Positions 1-12,113 of a stretch of 64,000 nucleotides of DNA are shown here, piece by piece. The stretch lies in contig CM046453.1 in the NCBI GenBank assembly GCA_025506515.1, positions 39,687,727 through 39,751,726 of the forward strand, in the 5' to 3' direction. The translations under genes and the position numbers were made by a program. Source of the stretch: Flaveria trinervia (Eukaryota > Streptophyta > Magnoliopsida > Asterales > Asteraceae). Position 1 is the stretch's first letter; every line of letters starts with the position of its first letter. Under the pieces are notes generated by a model, which was not told where the DNA came from, searched no databases, and saw only the letters and a list, made by a program, of their open reading frames with translations.

Positions 1-1112
1 AAAAGCAGCTTCCAAGCCAGGCTTTTACACCTTCCATTGTTGGAACGTCATTCCCAAACAGTAGAATGTCACGACATATAATACTAGGAAAGTTATTATG
101 CTCCCAATGGCCTTCTTATACACACAAGCCCCATCAGCGTTTTTGATGAAGCCAAATTTCTTGACTTCCTCGTCAAAACGGTGATTCCAGCTTCTTGACG
201 CTTGTTTCAATCCATAGATTGATTTCTTTAACTTGCATACTTTATTAGGATGTTTTGGATTAACAAAACCTTCAGGCTGAACCATATAGACATCTCCTCA
301 AGATATCCATTCAGGAAAGCGGTTTTGACATCCATTTGCCAAATCTCATATCATAATGAGCAGCTATGGCAAACACTATCCTTATTGACTTTAGCATCGC
401 AACAGGTGAGAAAGTTTCATCATAATCAACTCCTTGAGTTTGAGTAAAACCCTTTGCTACAAGTGTAGCCTTATAAGTATCCAAGTTTCCATGCATATCA
501 GTTTTCTTCTTGAAAATCCACTTACTTCCAACTACCTTGGAGTTAAGAGGTGGTACAACAAGTTCCCAAACTTGATTGTCATGCATGGATTGCATCTCAA
601 CGTTCATGGCTTCAAGCCATTTGTAACAATCCGAATTGGACATTATATCATGGTATGTGGTTGGTTCATCTAATTCTACCACATAGCATCCATCCATGAA
701 AGATCCGTATCTTTCAGGTGGATTACTAGTTATGCCACTGCTGCAAATATTTTGTGTGTATCAATCAACCACTTGATCATACTCAACATCCTCATGTTGA
801 GTGCTGGTTTCAACCAAACGTGCACTGGGTTGTGGTTCTTGATCCTCCTCAAGATCCACTATTCTACGGCTAGTTCCTTCCATAAGGAACTTTGCTTCTA
901 AGAACTCACCCTTTCCGGCAACAAACACCTTTTGTTCCAGTGGATCATAGAAATAATATCCCATAGAATCTCTAGTGTATCCTACAAAAATACACTTGGT
1001 GGATCAGACTTCCAATTTGTTTGGGGTGGGAGTCTTAACATAAGCCTCACAACCCCAAATCCTTAATTATGATAGGGATGGAACTCTTCCATGCCATATC
1101 TCAAAAGGTGTC
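1..1112 (-). pseudogene. Ty1/copia pol fragment (integrase C-terminus to RT)
   Basis: Reading leftward from 1112, the minus strand gives the end of a copia integrase (GYYFYDPLEQKVF near 960-920), an acidic linker, and the first half of reverse transcriptase (VGSKWIFKKK, then YDETFSPVA, then SIYGLKQASRSWN). It is the same family as the plus-strand element at 40964-48795, which encodes near-identical peptides. The reading frame breaks several times. At about 85-100 the catalytic YVDD codons have lost one base, so the frame reads YVVTF instead of YVDDI. The left end runs off the window and the right end is cut exactly where another element's LTR starts at 1113. It is a dead remnant; only its family assignment is well supported. 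Confidence 0.85.
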
Positions 1113-1948
1113 TGTTGGACCAAAAGAATCAATGAGCCAAGATCAGAAAACCTCTAAGTCCCACATGGTATCACAACAACTGCTGAAAGCTTCATCAGCA
1201 ATTTGACAAGTGCTGAAGACTTCAACAGCTGAAAACTAAAGTGCTGAAGTACAACAGCTGAAGAACAAAAGTGCTGAAGCTGAAAGACCAAAGTACTGAA
1301 GTACAACAACTGAAGAGTTTACAAGTGCTGAAGATCAACAACTGATGTACAAAGTCTGAAGACAAAGACTGAAGACATCAGCTGATGATATCTACTGAAG
1401 TCATCAGCTGATGAAACATCTGAAGTTCAAGTCTGAAGACCAACTACTGAAGTTTCAGTAGTTTGTCACAACAGATGAAGAGTACTTCTTTAGTAGTTGT
1501 GATATCAGTAGTTTTATATTTTTACTTTCAGTAGTTTTGTAAAACGACTGAAGAGCTTGTTCTTCAGTCGTTGTAGTTTCAGTAGTTTTATATTTTTCAG
1601 TAGTTATAACAACTGATAACACTTAGCATTTTTTGTAAAGAGATGTCAGCTGTTTTGACATCTTCAGTAGTTGTGTTTCAGTTGTAATAAATCTGTTAGA
1701 TGTCACTATCAAGTGACATCAGCACACGTCACATCTCTTATATAAGAGATGTCGACCTAATTGTAATTGTGACATTCTGTTACCACGAAAGCGAATATTG
1801 AATGAAATATATTTGCAGAAATTCTCTCTCTATAACCGTCTTTGTTCTTCATTGAATATTGTTTTGTTCTTGTGAATCGACTAATTCATTGTTTGAATTC
1901 CGCTGCTATACTCGTTAATCAATCAAACATAGATCACTGATCCTAACA
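1113..1948 (+). repeat. 5' LTR of element A
   Basis: The 836-bp LTR opens TGTTGGACC and closes CCTAACA, so it has TG...CA ends. The first 600 bases are crowded with CAGCTGAAG, GTGCTGAAG and CAGTAGTT-type motifs. TATATAA lies at 1739-1745, preceded by TGACATC/ACGTCA-like sequence and followed by the probable transcribed R-U5 part. It is homologous to the LTRs of element B but lacks their clean 28-bp tandem array. Confidence 0.9.
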
Positions 1949-1950
1949 AC

Positions 1951-1962
1951 TGGTATCAGAGC
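1951..1962 (+). promoter_or_regulatory. Primer binding site of element A (initiator Met tRNA)
   Basis: TGGTATCAGAGC lies two bases after the LTR end. This is the usual plant copia primer site, complementary to the 3' end of the initiator methionine tRNA. It fixes the plus orientation and the LTR boundary. The interval 1963-2172 is untranslated leader with no other feature seen. Confidence 0.93.
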
Positions 1963-2172
1963 ATGGTTAATCATTGATCGATCTAACAATTGATCATTGA
2001 AACTGCTAATTGATATCTGTGTTTGATTGAATTAGCGTATTTGCAAGAACTGGTTATAGATTATTGAATTTCTGTCTCTTTTGTTCATTTATTTTGAGAT
2101 CTTCTGGTTCAATTGGTTGTTGTGTTTTGTTCTAAATCTGTTTTAGCTTAACCGAATTTGATTGAATCTGAG

Positions 2173-4043
2173 ATGACGACTCCTTCTAATGACCCTCACA
2201 ATACCGGTTCCTCAACCAAGCCTCCGATGCTGGTTAGGACCGAGTATAACATATGGCAACGAAGAATGCTTTATCACCTATCTGTTAACAGTTCAGCTTG
2301 TTGGACATCTGTGGTACATGGACCACATAAGCCTATGGTGAACAATCCAGAAACCAATCAAATGGTTCCGAAGAAGAAAGAACAATACTCTGATGAGATC
2401 GGAAACTATTTGAGATTGATGCTAAAGCCCATGGAATTCTAGCCATGGCACTGCCTAATGAAATCTATTCAAGGCTTATGCATCATCAAACTGCTCATGA
2501 TCTCTGGAATGCCCTGAAGGAACAATTCGGTGGCACAAATGAGGTCTTAGCAAACAATACAGAAATCCTTGCCCAACAATATGAGACATTCTCTCATAGA
2601 AAGGGTGAGACACTGACTCAACAGTTTGAGCACTTTTCCTGCTTGATATTTGAGCTGAAAATGGTGAAACAGGAATACACCAATAGCCAGATGAACAACA
2701 GATTCCTCAAATCACTGCCTGAGAGATGGGACACATACACTATTGTTCTACGCTCCAGTGCAAATTTGGATGGTCTATCTCTCACCCAACTTCATGGGAA
2801 ACTGCTTACATTTGAAAGAGAGATAGAGCAGAAGAGGAAACTGTCCTCATCAGGAAAGCTCACTGATGACTTTGTACCAGGGAATACTGCCTTGGTTGGT
2901 CATGAGTCAGAATATGCTGCATCTGAAAGCAATTATGATGAGCATATAGATTTCTCTTCAATAGTTCTGATCATGCATTTGTTGGTATTGAGAGTCATTC
3001 TGGCAGTAATAGTGACAATTTATGCTTCATCATGGATGATCTGAAAGGAATAGCTGATGATGATCTAGAAGAGAAGGATTTTCTGAGCCAAATGGCACTG
3101 ATTAATATCAGATCTCAAAAGTTCTATAAGAGAACTGGCAGGAAATTTCCTGGACTCTCTGGCAAAACCAAAGTTGGTTTTGACAAGAGTAAGTTGAGGT
3201 GTCACAAATGCCAAAGGCTAGGACACTTTGCAAGAGAGTGTAGATCAACTGGATCTAACTCCTCTGCACCCTTTGTGACTTTTCCTAGTACTAGTCCACA
3301 AAACAGAGGGCAACATCCTGCTGGTTCTGGTCATTATTCACATCCTAGATCTCTTACATACTTTGTTCCCCAGGGTCAAATGTCATATCCTTATCCCTGC
3401 TATTATGTGCCTCAACCAAATCCTGTTCAAGCTCCAATTGCACAACAACCACAAGCATTGCCTGAACCACAGCCTTCCCAATGTCAACAACAAACTCAAT
3501 CTCAACAACACAGCTTCTTCACCCCAGGAGTTGTTGACTGGAGCAGTTTACCAGATGACTTGTCTGGTCATGAACAACTGTTCTCAGGTGTTGGTCAACA
3601 TGGTGGTGAAAGTCCATTTGGAAATCTAGCTCTTATGGCTTTGGATTCTGCTGATACTTCATCCTCTAATGCCTCTACACCAAAGGTATCACAGGTATCC
3701 TCTGAGGCAAAAGCCAAATTATGTTCAGAAACATGCATAGCAGCATTTGCATCTATTAGAGAAGCAAATGTAGCTTTAATCAACAAGAACATTGAGCTAG
3801 AACAAATTATTTCCAAAAACAAAGCTGAATTTGAGTCTGTGCTTGATGATAAAAATGATGAGATTTACAAATTGAAATGCCAAATAACTGATGATAAGGC
3901 TAGGGAAGAGATACTTCTAGAGAAGTATAAAGATCTCAAAGAAACCCTTGCAGTTACCCAGGTAGAGTGTGATAGATGGGTACAATCATGCAAAGGTTTT
4001 GAAATGCTTCTTAGTAAGCAATCTGTTTCCAATGTGAAGTTTT
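2173..4043 (+). pseudogene. Gag of element A, frameshifted and truncated
   Basis: The first ATG (2173) starts MTTPSND. The product is a copia Gag: a UBN2/Retrotran_gag-like core (WNALKEQFGG, SLPERWDTYT), then a zinc knuckle CHKCQRLGHFAREC near 3200-3240, a Q/P-rich stretch and a coiled-coil segment (3720-4010). Compared with element B, one A is missing near 2396 (GATGAGATC against GATGAAGATC) and another near 2953 (CTTCAATAG against CTTCAAATAG), giving two frameshifts. Homology ends near 4043, and the frame then runs into unrelated sequence to a stop at 4186. Gag would assemble virus-like particles in the cytoplasm; this copy cannot. Confidence 0.88.
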
Positions 4044-6077
4044 GTATTGCCTCCCTTTTAGACACAATGATATGGTTTTCATTAATTTATTTGTTCATAT
4101 TTTTGAAATTTATGTGTCCTAAACACTATGCCATAGTTGTGACTCATCAAAATATGGTTTTGAAAGCAGGCATATTTCTTCTATAAGTTGGACAAAATTG
4201 ATATAACATATGTATTATTCTTCCTTAGTGTTTTCAAGACAACCTATTCTTCCTTGATGTTTTGGCTTTTGCTTTTCATTTGAATGTTGCGTATGCTTGT
4301 GTTTTTTCCTTACATGAATCATAATTAAATTTCTTTAAATTTTTATATGTTTTAATTTCATTATGATATTTGATATGAGCAAATGATTTCAACTTGAGTT
4401 TAGCATCCCTATCGGTTCTAAATGCTTGCCGGAGTAAATTTCACATAAGGTATGATTACTAACTAAAATTTTAGGCTTTGCAAAATACACTTTATTGTTT
4501 GAGTATTCTTTGATCTTAATCGGATGACAATTTTTTATCTTTTTCAAGATTAGTTTCCACATAAACTTGAGGTTTATTTTGTAGATTAGTTATTTGATAA
4601 AATGTGGTAGAATTAGTTTAAACAACTTCAATGTCTATTAAATCAGGTTTTTTCAAAGGCTCAAGCATGATAGTGTAGTCGTTATTGTATGGTAGAGCTA
4701 ATGCATTGTAGTCAATTTTTGTCATATCCTTTGGATATTTTTGTGCATCAAGTGACAACTGAAGCTTGGTTGATGAGAATTGTAATTTCTCCAATTTGAC
4801 TTTTATAACTAAGTTATCAGCTTTTGAGTTTGTTGAAAGTTTGGCCAAATTCTCAACCTGAGCTTCAAAGTATACTTCTCTCGATAAAGATTTTTAATGT
4901 TTGCAAGAAGAAATTTGATTTTACTTTAAAAACCTATCATTTCTTTTTTTAGCATCTCAAACTTAACCTTTTCATCTTCTAATAATGTATCTAATTTGAG
5001 ATTATGTTCTGTGTAGCCTTACACCTAAATGATGTTATTTATACTACAGATATTGTCTTTTACTTCTACAAGCATTGGTGATGGAGTTTCATTGATGTCT
5101 GCCATAAGAGCATGATTTTTGTAGATAGGCTTCACTTTCTCAGCATACATACTCTAATCACATACTTCATCTTGTATGATGAGAAGGGGATTAAAGATAG
5201 GTTGAGATGATGATAAAGCTTATTAATGATGTGCAATATGATATTGTGCTTGATGGTGAGATGATTGATATTGAGATTCTTGATTTCCTTGATGTGAATA
5301 AGAGCTTTAACTTGATTAAGGATAAAAAAAAGCTCTTGTAAATTTGTTGTTGTTGCTTCTTGGTGCATTCCATTACCTGGAGAAGTGCCCATTCACAACA
5401 TAAGTTTAACACGTAACTTTGGTTTTGTCAAATCCAAGTTTAGTGTTTTCATTCATACTTTGCTTCTTCCTTTTCCCAGAGAATTTCTTTACTCTCAGTG
5501 TGATATGGTCGTTTGCCATTGTAGATCCAATTTCTTCAACATCATCAGGATCCATCTCTTCCAGATCATCTTGATTTACATGAGTAGCTATGAGTCTTCT
5601 TGATATACATGAGCAACTGTGAGTCTTCTAGCAAGGTAGGCTTCAAAACTACAGATAAAAGCTTAGTAGGTAGCTTTTGTTCATCGTTTGTGTGATTGCA
5701 TGATATGAATGTTTGATTTGTAGATGAGGAGCTAAGGGTGATGGTGTGTTCATCTTGATATAAGGCGTTGACACAATTGCTATAGATTATGGGCTGTCTA
5801 GAGTTGTCACACACTCTTCTTCTTCTAAGACAATGCATTTTCCACTAAATGACTTCTACAAAAAAAAGTTTATATGCCTCTATGACTTATGGAACCCCAA
5901 GATTTCTTGATTTCCCACTGAGCTGCAATGCTTCAGTTCTAGCAAAAATAATGTCTAACCTTGTGCTTCCCAGATCAAGTATGTTCTTCAGCTTAGTCAC
6001 ACTCTACTTTCAACTTTTAGGTATTGAATAAAGCATCTTCTTGTTGAGGTTTTTATCTGAGTAAGTGATACCCATGA
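4044..6077 (-). pseudogene. Decayed copia-like gag (relic J), distal part
   Basis: The minus strand here continues the gag relic whose proximal part is at 10796-10939. Joined across the solo LTR insertion, the codons run on into a copia Gag segment ending LNKKMLYSIPKS just below 6077. Further left, open stretches at 5838-5566, 5392-5132 and 4848-4618 (LSLDAQKYPKD, LALPYNNDY) look like the rest of a Gag of the zinc-knuckle/coiled-coil type, with many stops and frame changes. No intact motif survives. The interval 4044-4600 is AT-rich and gives no recognisable product. Family placement is by eye and moderately sure. Confidence 0.5.
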
Positions 6078-8514
6078 TGTAAGGCCCCGTTCCCGGGACG
6101 CTTACAGCTAGTAAATCATTGCACATAAAACATATAACTTTACATTTAACATTCATAAATTTGCAGCGGAAACATAAAATAACTTTTCATTTCCTTATAA
6201 ATGCTTTTGCAAGTTAATACAATCGTTCATTTCAAAACATCGTTCGTTCGCATTACAATGCAAAAACAATAAACAAAAGAATGTCGTCCAAAAGAGCTGA
6301 GTAGCCGCCCCGTGCTATCCTTAGCAACATTACCTGCCAAATGGAAACACATAAAAGTCAGCATTGCTGAGTGAGTTCTAGTTTTATAATAAAACATACC
6401 TAATTTGCAGTAAAACCATTCTTTACTCTTACATGCGATCATACATCATACATACACGTAGACATATCATTATTATCTTCGTTAGTCGTCCATCATTACC
6501 ATTCACATTCATTACATTCATTCGTTCGTTTATCAATAAATCTTTTCTTCCTGTCAAAACCATGAACTTTACCCTTCTGTCGTGCATAAAGCTAGTACTG
6601 GGCCAAAGCCTATCATAGACCTTCCATGATGGTGCATAGCACAGTGGCCGTAGTACCGAAGGTAAAATTCAGGCGTTCCATTGTCATGCGCTATACCCTT
6701 CTGTCAAGCATAAAGCTGGTACTAGGCCAAAGCCTATCATAGATCTTCCATGATGGTGCACAGCACCCTGGCCACAGTACCGAAGGTAAGCAACAATGGT
6801 TCCATACAAATGGTCAATCATAAAAAAGACCCCCATGTGCATCCTTCCGGGGTAGCTAAACCACACACCGTTGGGCTAACACCGTACATTAGGGCGTGTC
6901 CCGACATACAAGGCTTGCAAGACTTTCTTTACTTTCCCTCGTACATTAATGCATGCATTCATTCATCACGTTCCTCTTTCATTATCTTCCACTTTATGTT
7001 ACATAATACTTTCATTTCATTTATTAACATTCATTGTAAATCCATGTGAAGATAACATACAATTAAGGAACATCATCATAAGAAGTCAACATCATCATAC
7101 AGGGCATCATCATACATACATAACGTACGTCATACATCATCATACAACATCATACATGTCACACCCCCGCTAAGAGCGGAAACACGGGGATGTAACGAGA
7201 TGGGATCGTCATAACACCTCGTAAGGGATAGAGATGCAATATAATAAATGATGACAAGCGTGTCATGACGACACCCTACAACAAGGGGACTTGTGTCGTG
7301 TTTAGTCATTATTCACGGCAACATAGCCATAAGCATGAACATGTTAAATTATTCACATAAAGAAAGATGATATCATTGTATGCAATTCCCACAACCCGGG
7401 AACAAGTTACAAAAGTATAATGTTGTTTAAAGCAAACTACATCAATGTTTTCCAAAAGACAAAGTTTAGCCACAAAATGCATCCTAGGGTCTCCACTAAG
7501 GTAGCACACTTAGATCTTCGGTTAGCATGATCACCTGAAAAGATATGCTCAAAATGGTCAACAAAATTATTGGTGAGCTCCCAGGTTTAAATGTAAATAA
7601 GTAATTGATGTTGTATAATAGTTGTTGTGGAATAACGTGAATACAGTTATAAGTAAGCAAAATCACATGACATGAGCTTTACAACCAAACTTAATGACGT
7701 ACACATAGAATCTTGTCGGAATATATTCACCCAAGGCCCGTTCCTGGCTACTGTTGGTACTAACTAGTATACCAACAACAAGGATGGGGATGTCAGCTCA
7801 GTAGTACTACCAATACCTAACCGTTGGTTCCCACACTGGAATTAAATGGTTGTAAAGAAAGAACCACACACTAAACCCAAGCATGTATCAGATAAGTACT
7901 TACAAAATAGTATCATGTTGATTAAAAGTACGTAAATTGTATGTAAGTTGTGCAGTATAGAAAACGGGTGAGCATACTTTTCCCCCATGTTTGTAAATGA
8001 TTGAAAAGTAGTATACGCATAAATAGGGGCCACGAAACTCACTTGTTAAGTAGAAGGTATGAATGATCAAAGTTCCCTAAGTGTTGTATGCAAAGAACGG
8101 TCAAACACCTATTGACAGTTATTGTTAAGCGTTAATGATATGTATAAAGCATATAGTAATGTTCGGTCGGTTCGGGTTGTTTTGGGTCGGTCGTGGGTAA
8201 CACACACAAGTGGACACCGTATCAGGTCTTATGTAGATCCAAGTACCAGAAGGAGTCGTCATTGCCAATGACATTTGTGTAAAGGTCCTATCGTTATAAG
8301 AGAAAGTACTTGTTAAATATTTGTAGTCCCAAATGGGTTGTTGATAATGTAAAATGCTAGGTTGATTTAAATTGGAATAGTATCTGCATGTTGATAGTGT
8401 TGACTTTAATCATTGTGGTCAAGCAATGACACGTGTATTGATGTTAGCTTATCATCACATGACATTCAGGAAAGGGATTCACACACATAGCATCATCAGT
8501 CACATAACAGTACC

Positions 8515-8950
8515 AGACGCTTGACTCAACACACCATTCATACGAATCAACCTTCAATCGTACGAATCAGCTTCATTCGTACCATTGGACCATCATTCGC
8601 ACGGCTGGTATTTAGTCGTACCACACAATACCCTATCGCATGACTTAACCTCCATACGCACAAATCAACCTTCATTCGTACGAATCAGCTTCATTCGCAC
8701 GACTAAACCTTCATTCGTATGATTGGCCTTCAGTCGTGCGATGCATGCACAATCGCATACATCCATTCGGTCGCATGACTTAATCGCACACAACATTCAT
8801 CCGCATTTACTCAATCGCACACATTCATTCGATCGCACGACTCAGTCGCATGACATCCTCAGCCGCACGACTCAATCGCCCGAATGACTCAGTTGCATGA
8901 CTCAGTCGCAAGACTCAGTCGCACGACTCACCCAGTCGCACGGCAAACCC
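8515..8950. repeat. Array of TCGTACGA/TCGCACGA motifs in the inner solo LTR
   Basis: Roughly 20-bp spaced copies of variants of CATTCGTACGAATCA and CAGTCGCACGACTCA. A perfect 12-bp palindrome ATTCGTACGAAT lies at 8674-8685. The array lies downstream of the minus-strand TATA box, so it would be in the transcribed leader. The same core (GTCG-NN-CGAC) recurs in the LTR of the unrelated element H. Confidence 0.8.
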
Positions 8951-9349
8951 AGTCATCTGAACTGGAGGTTCGTGACTGTTGAGGTGTAGAGCAGCCTTTG
9001 GCTGCCCCGAGCACGAGTTTTAAACAACAAGGACTTCCAAAAACACACTACAAACACACATAAATGAGAAGCACATGCAGAAAGACATCACATGAACCCA
9101 CACGACTTCTTCTGTTCGGGTTGACCCAGACACCTGAAACCTAGAAATGGACAACAATAAAACAAGCAAGAAAAGGGACAACCAAGGTCATCTACCTACA
9201 AGGATGGAGTAGACTAGGTTGTTGATGAGGTCTAGACGATGAAAACGAGACGAAACGGGGCGGTTTTGGTGCAAAGATGAAGAAAATGTGAAGTGAAGAA
9301 GAATGGAGAAGTAGTGAAGAAGATGAAGAAGAATAGCTGGGAATGGGGT

Positions 9350-9356
9350 TTTTATA
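9350..9356 (-). promoter_or_regulatory. TATA box of the inner solo LTR
   Basis: The minus strand reads GGGTATAAAAACCCC here, followed within 60 bases by a long CT-rich run of TTCTTC repeats such as plant retroelement leaders carry. This sets LTR orientation. Function is inferred from sequence. Confidence 0.6.
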
Positions 9357-9879
9357 CCCATCCCAAGTTTGGAAAATGGATCGTTTAGTCCCTGCACTTA
9401 TTTCCCCAAAATCCCAAATTTGTTTCGGTTGAAACTGACTTAATTAGGCTAAATATATTAATAATAAGATGTAATTAATGTTATTGGTATTTTAAAAATG
9501 GTTTTATTAGCGACAATAATATTATATAAAAACGATATATTTAGTGATATCGGTGATGAAATTTGTAAAAGTTTTAAGCATAGCACACGTCCACGAAGAA
9601 AGCACAAGCACAAAGATATTAAAGCAAGTAGGATATCCACACAAGAAGTTAATAAAGATGAGGAATGAACGATCGAAGAAATGTTAATGGATAATCACGT
9701 TAATTAACGGACCTTGTGGTGACGGATGTCACAATACATCATAAGATGCCCCTCATAACATCTATGACCTCAAAGTCTACTATATGAACCCCCGGGAACC
9801 TTCCACATCAAAAACTTACATCTGCACTTTCCTCTGAAACTCAATAGATAACTATGTTCTCTCGGGCGCATAAGCCCAA

Positions 9880-10245
9880 CTTAGGCATATGGGCACCCTT
9901 CAGTCGCATGGCCTCCCAGGCGACTAAACACCATGCGGATGAACACCAAGCGAATGGCCCTATGCGAACGGACCCAATGCGATGAGGCCTATGCGAATGG
10001 AACTAATGCGTATGGACACCTTGTGTGAATGGACCTAATACGGATGGCCTAGGTGAATTGACCCTCAGTCGCATGACTCCCTATGCAAATGGTCCTCAGT
10101 CGTACGGCTCACAAGCGAATGGACTCCACTCACACGAAACATATGCGAATGGACTCAAGTTGCACGATTCACATGCGAATGAACCTCAGTTGCACTCCTT
10201 TCGACCGTATGGCCTCCAGTCGCATGCTATTTGGTCGCCTATCCC
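9880..10245. repeat. Array of ATGCGAATGGACC / CAGTCGCATG motifs in the outer solo LTR
   Basis: Imperfect short units (ATGCGAATGG, CAGTCGCATG, CAGTCGTACGG) repeat about every 18-22 bases. The motif class matches that of the inner solo LTR and of element H, although the surrounding LTR sequences differ. The two overlapping open frames here are repeat-encoded and not genes. Confidence 0.75.
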
Positions 10246-10795
10246 TAGATGATGCAGAATGCAGTTCATCCTGAACCTAATCTGCACGTTTCGGCCTCGA
10301 AGCTCTCTCAAACTGGTTCTAAGCCCAAATCAACCATCCTAAACCTTACAAACACATACGACAACACCATTCAAGCACACACAAGCCCGAAAATAAACTA
10401 CACTCGCATCATAAACAAACACATACATACGGTTCAACACACCCATATCAAAAACTGGTTTAACTGTGTTCCAGCCCCAAATCAGTTGAAGACATGTAAA
10501 AGAGGGGTCCTAGAACTCATACAAACAACACCATAGAGTAGAGCTTCAATCCAACCCGCTACACTTCAACTTTCACGCCCGAATCCATGAAAACCAAGCT
10601 TGAAACTCCTTTTTCTGTCTCTTTTCTCTCTTGGCTGAATTTTGTGCGTGTGGGGGAGGAGAGTGGGATGCCTTCCCCTCTTAATCCCCCACTCTTTCAA
10701 GATCTTTCCCATTTTGGCAAGTTTGGTCCCTCGACTCTGGACTTTATTTCTTTTTCTACTTTCGTCGGCTTCAAAGAAAATATCGAGGTGTTACA

Positions 10796-10939
10796 CATGA
10801 TCTCCAGATTCTTTACCAGTTGAACAAATCTATGTAGTTGCTTGGAGATGATTTTATCCTTTATGTGATCTAATGTCAAATACTTATTAACAACTTTATC
10901 CTTGTAGATCTCAATGACTTCACTGCTTCCCTTACACAT
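10796..10939 (-). pseudogene. Decayed copia-like gag (relic J), proximal part
   Basis: The minus strand encodes a Gag core piece (MCKGSSEVIEIYKDK, then LVKNLEIM) that ends at the duplicated CATGA of the solo LTR and resumes at 6077. The amino-terminal third of Gag is missing on the right. Its only continuation is the fragment at 4044-6077. The peptide fused to it in the open frame down to 10697 is solo-LTR sequence, not gag. Confidence 0.55.
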
Positions 10940-12113
10940 AATGTTGAGAGCATCGCATACTATGTTTATTCAAAGGTTTACAAGAATCTTACAAGTGTGA
11001 CTTAATGAGATAAAATCAAAAAACAATATACATTACTATTTACAGCTGGTTATACTTAGAAAACCAGTTGGGATTTACAACTATACATATATGACATTGC
11101 TAGAAGTAAAGTAGCTAATATAAAATACTATCCTAGATTTGATAGTCATGACCTGTCCATGACTTCCCTTTTGTCACAAAATAAAGTTGATAACTATACT
11201 AACCGATAAAAAGTTAAAACTGCATTAAAGTATGATCAACTACATAGGCATAGGAAAGCGTCATGTCGTATATCAGAGTTGGAAGCGAGTGTCAGTTGAA
11301 CCATATTTTTGTCCACTGGTTCATACTTGGTTCTTTTGAAGATTAAATGGTTTGAAAAAATAAGTTCTTTTGAAGCCATTTATACTTCGAAGGAATCAAC
11401 TTCTTCCGGAACTTCTACATGTTTTCTTGACTATGTTCTTCATAATACTTTATCTTAGTTCTTCTAAGTGTTTATACTTCCGAAAGAGAACTACTTAGTC
11501 TCGAAAGACTGAGTTCTTTATTCTTAAGCTTCAGAAGATCTTCAACTGGTCTTCAGATTAGCGGCATTGTCTTCGTAAGACTTCTTCAGATGTACTTCAA
11601 AATCTTCTAAATGTTGTTTTAGTTCCACCAGCCTCATATGACCAAACATTAAGTTTAGAAAGAATTACCAAATTGACCCTACTTGATTACATTTTGTATA
11701 AATTAATCTTTTTTTACACTTTGTAAATAGATTGAACCACAAAACACTATGAATTATTATTAACCAACAACAATCATATAATCTAATTAGTAAACACCAC
11801 ACATGCCCTCATATATCACATGTTGTCATGTTATAAAGCATAATTCATAAATAATACTTAACATTCATGAATCACATAACCACGTATTAATAATTGAAAT
11901 TATAAATTAACTTATTATCAGTTATCCAATTTTAATAAATATTAAGTCACCAACATTTAACCACAACTAGGGTGTGCTCATGGCACATATATGCAATACC
12001 TAACAGAACTAACGAAATTTTAGTATCCGGAAATTATTAGATGTCATAGGTGACCTCAGAACAAACTAGTCTCACCAATTTCATCAATATATGCCCATCC
12101 AAAAAGTCCTTCT
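10940..12113. other. AT-rich intergenic DNA with an LTR-like relic
   Basis: No coding region seen. Around 11040-11170 the text (ACAGCTGGTTATACTTAGAAAACCAG, abbreviated) parallels the ACAGCCGGCTATACT...AAGCCAGC segment of the C and D LTRs, and 11330-11600 holds scattered CTTTTGAAG, CTTCGAAG and CTTCCGG motifs. This may be a very old 5' LTR of relic J in minus orientation. The remainder, 11640-12113, is A+T-rich and shows nothing recognisable. Confidence 0.4.

Larger units (their letters stand above)
1113..4043 (+). mobile_element. Element A: truncated copia-type LTR retrotransposon
   Basis: A 5' LTR (TGTTGGACC...CCTAACA), a Met-tRNA primer site and a gag region are present. The match to the gag of element B (29395 downward on the minus strand) stops near 4043, partway through the coiled-coil region. 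No protease, integrase, RT, aORF or 3' LTR follows. The insertion lies inside the pol fragment at 1-1112. With the right end missing, no target-site duplication can be confirmed; the five bases before the LTR are GTGTC. A is the same family as B but a separate, older copy. Confidence 0.85.
7157..9733 (-). mobile_element. Solo LTR, gypsy-like, nested in the 6078-10795 LTR
   Basis: This 2577-bp unit starts TGTCACACCCCC and ends GGATGTCACA, with perfect 5-bp duplications ATACA at 7152-7156 and 9734-9738. The minus strand carries TATAAAA at 9356-9350 followed by a CT-rich leader-like stretch, so the LTR is read leftward. No internal coding region is present. It contains an array of CATTCGTACGAAT / CAGTCGCACGACT motifs. 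Opening GCGGAAACACGGGG sequence resembles abundant Asteraceae gypsy LTRs, which is a recollection rather than a search result. Confidence 0.88.
6078..10795 (-). mobile_element. Solo LTR, gypsy-like, interrupted by a second solo LTR
   Basis: The unit starts TGTAAGGCCCCG and ends GAGGTGTTACA. It is flanked by a perfect 5-bp duplication, CATGA, at 6073-6077 and 10796-10800. On the minus strand it starts TGTAACACCTCGA, typical of plant Ty3/gypsy chromovirus LTRs. Without the 2.58-kb insertion at 7157-9733 (plus its duplicated 5 bp) it is about 2.14 kb. No primer site, polypurine tract or pol is present, so it is a solo LTR left by LTR-LTR recombination. It contains repeated AAGCTGGTACTAGGCC-type units (about 6580-6790) and an ATGCGAATGGACC-type array near its right end. 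Superfamily is inferred from the termini only. Confidence 0.85.

Noticed and set aside
7841..8042. Short minus-strand frames within the solo LTRs (7309-7509, 7842-8042, 9188-9397)
   Set aside because: LTR sequence without homology or coding character; short frames are expected by chance.
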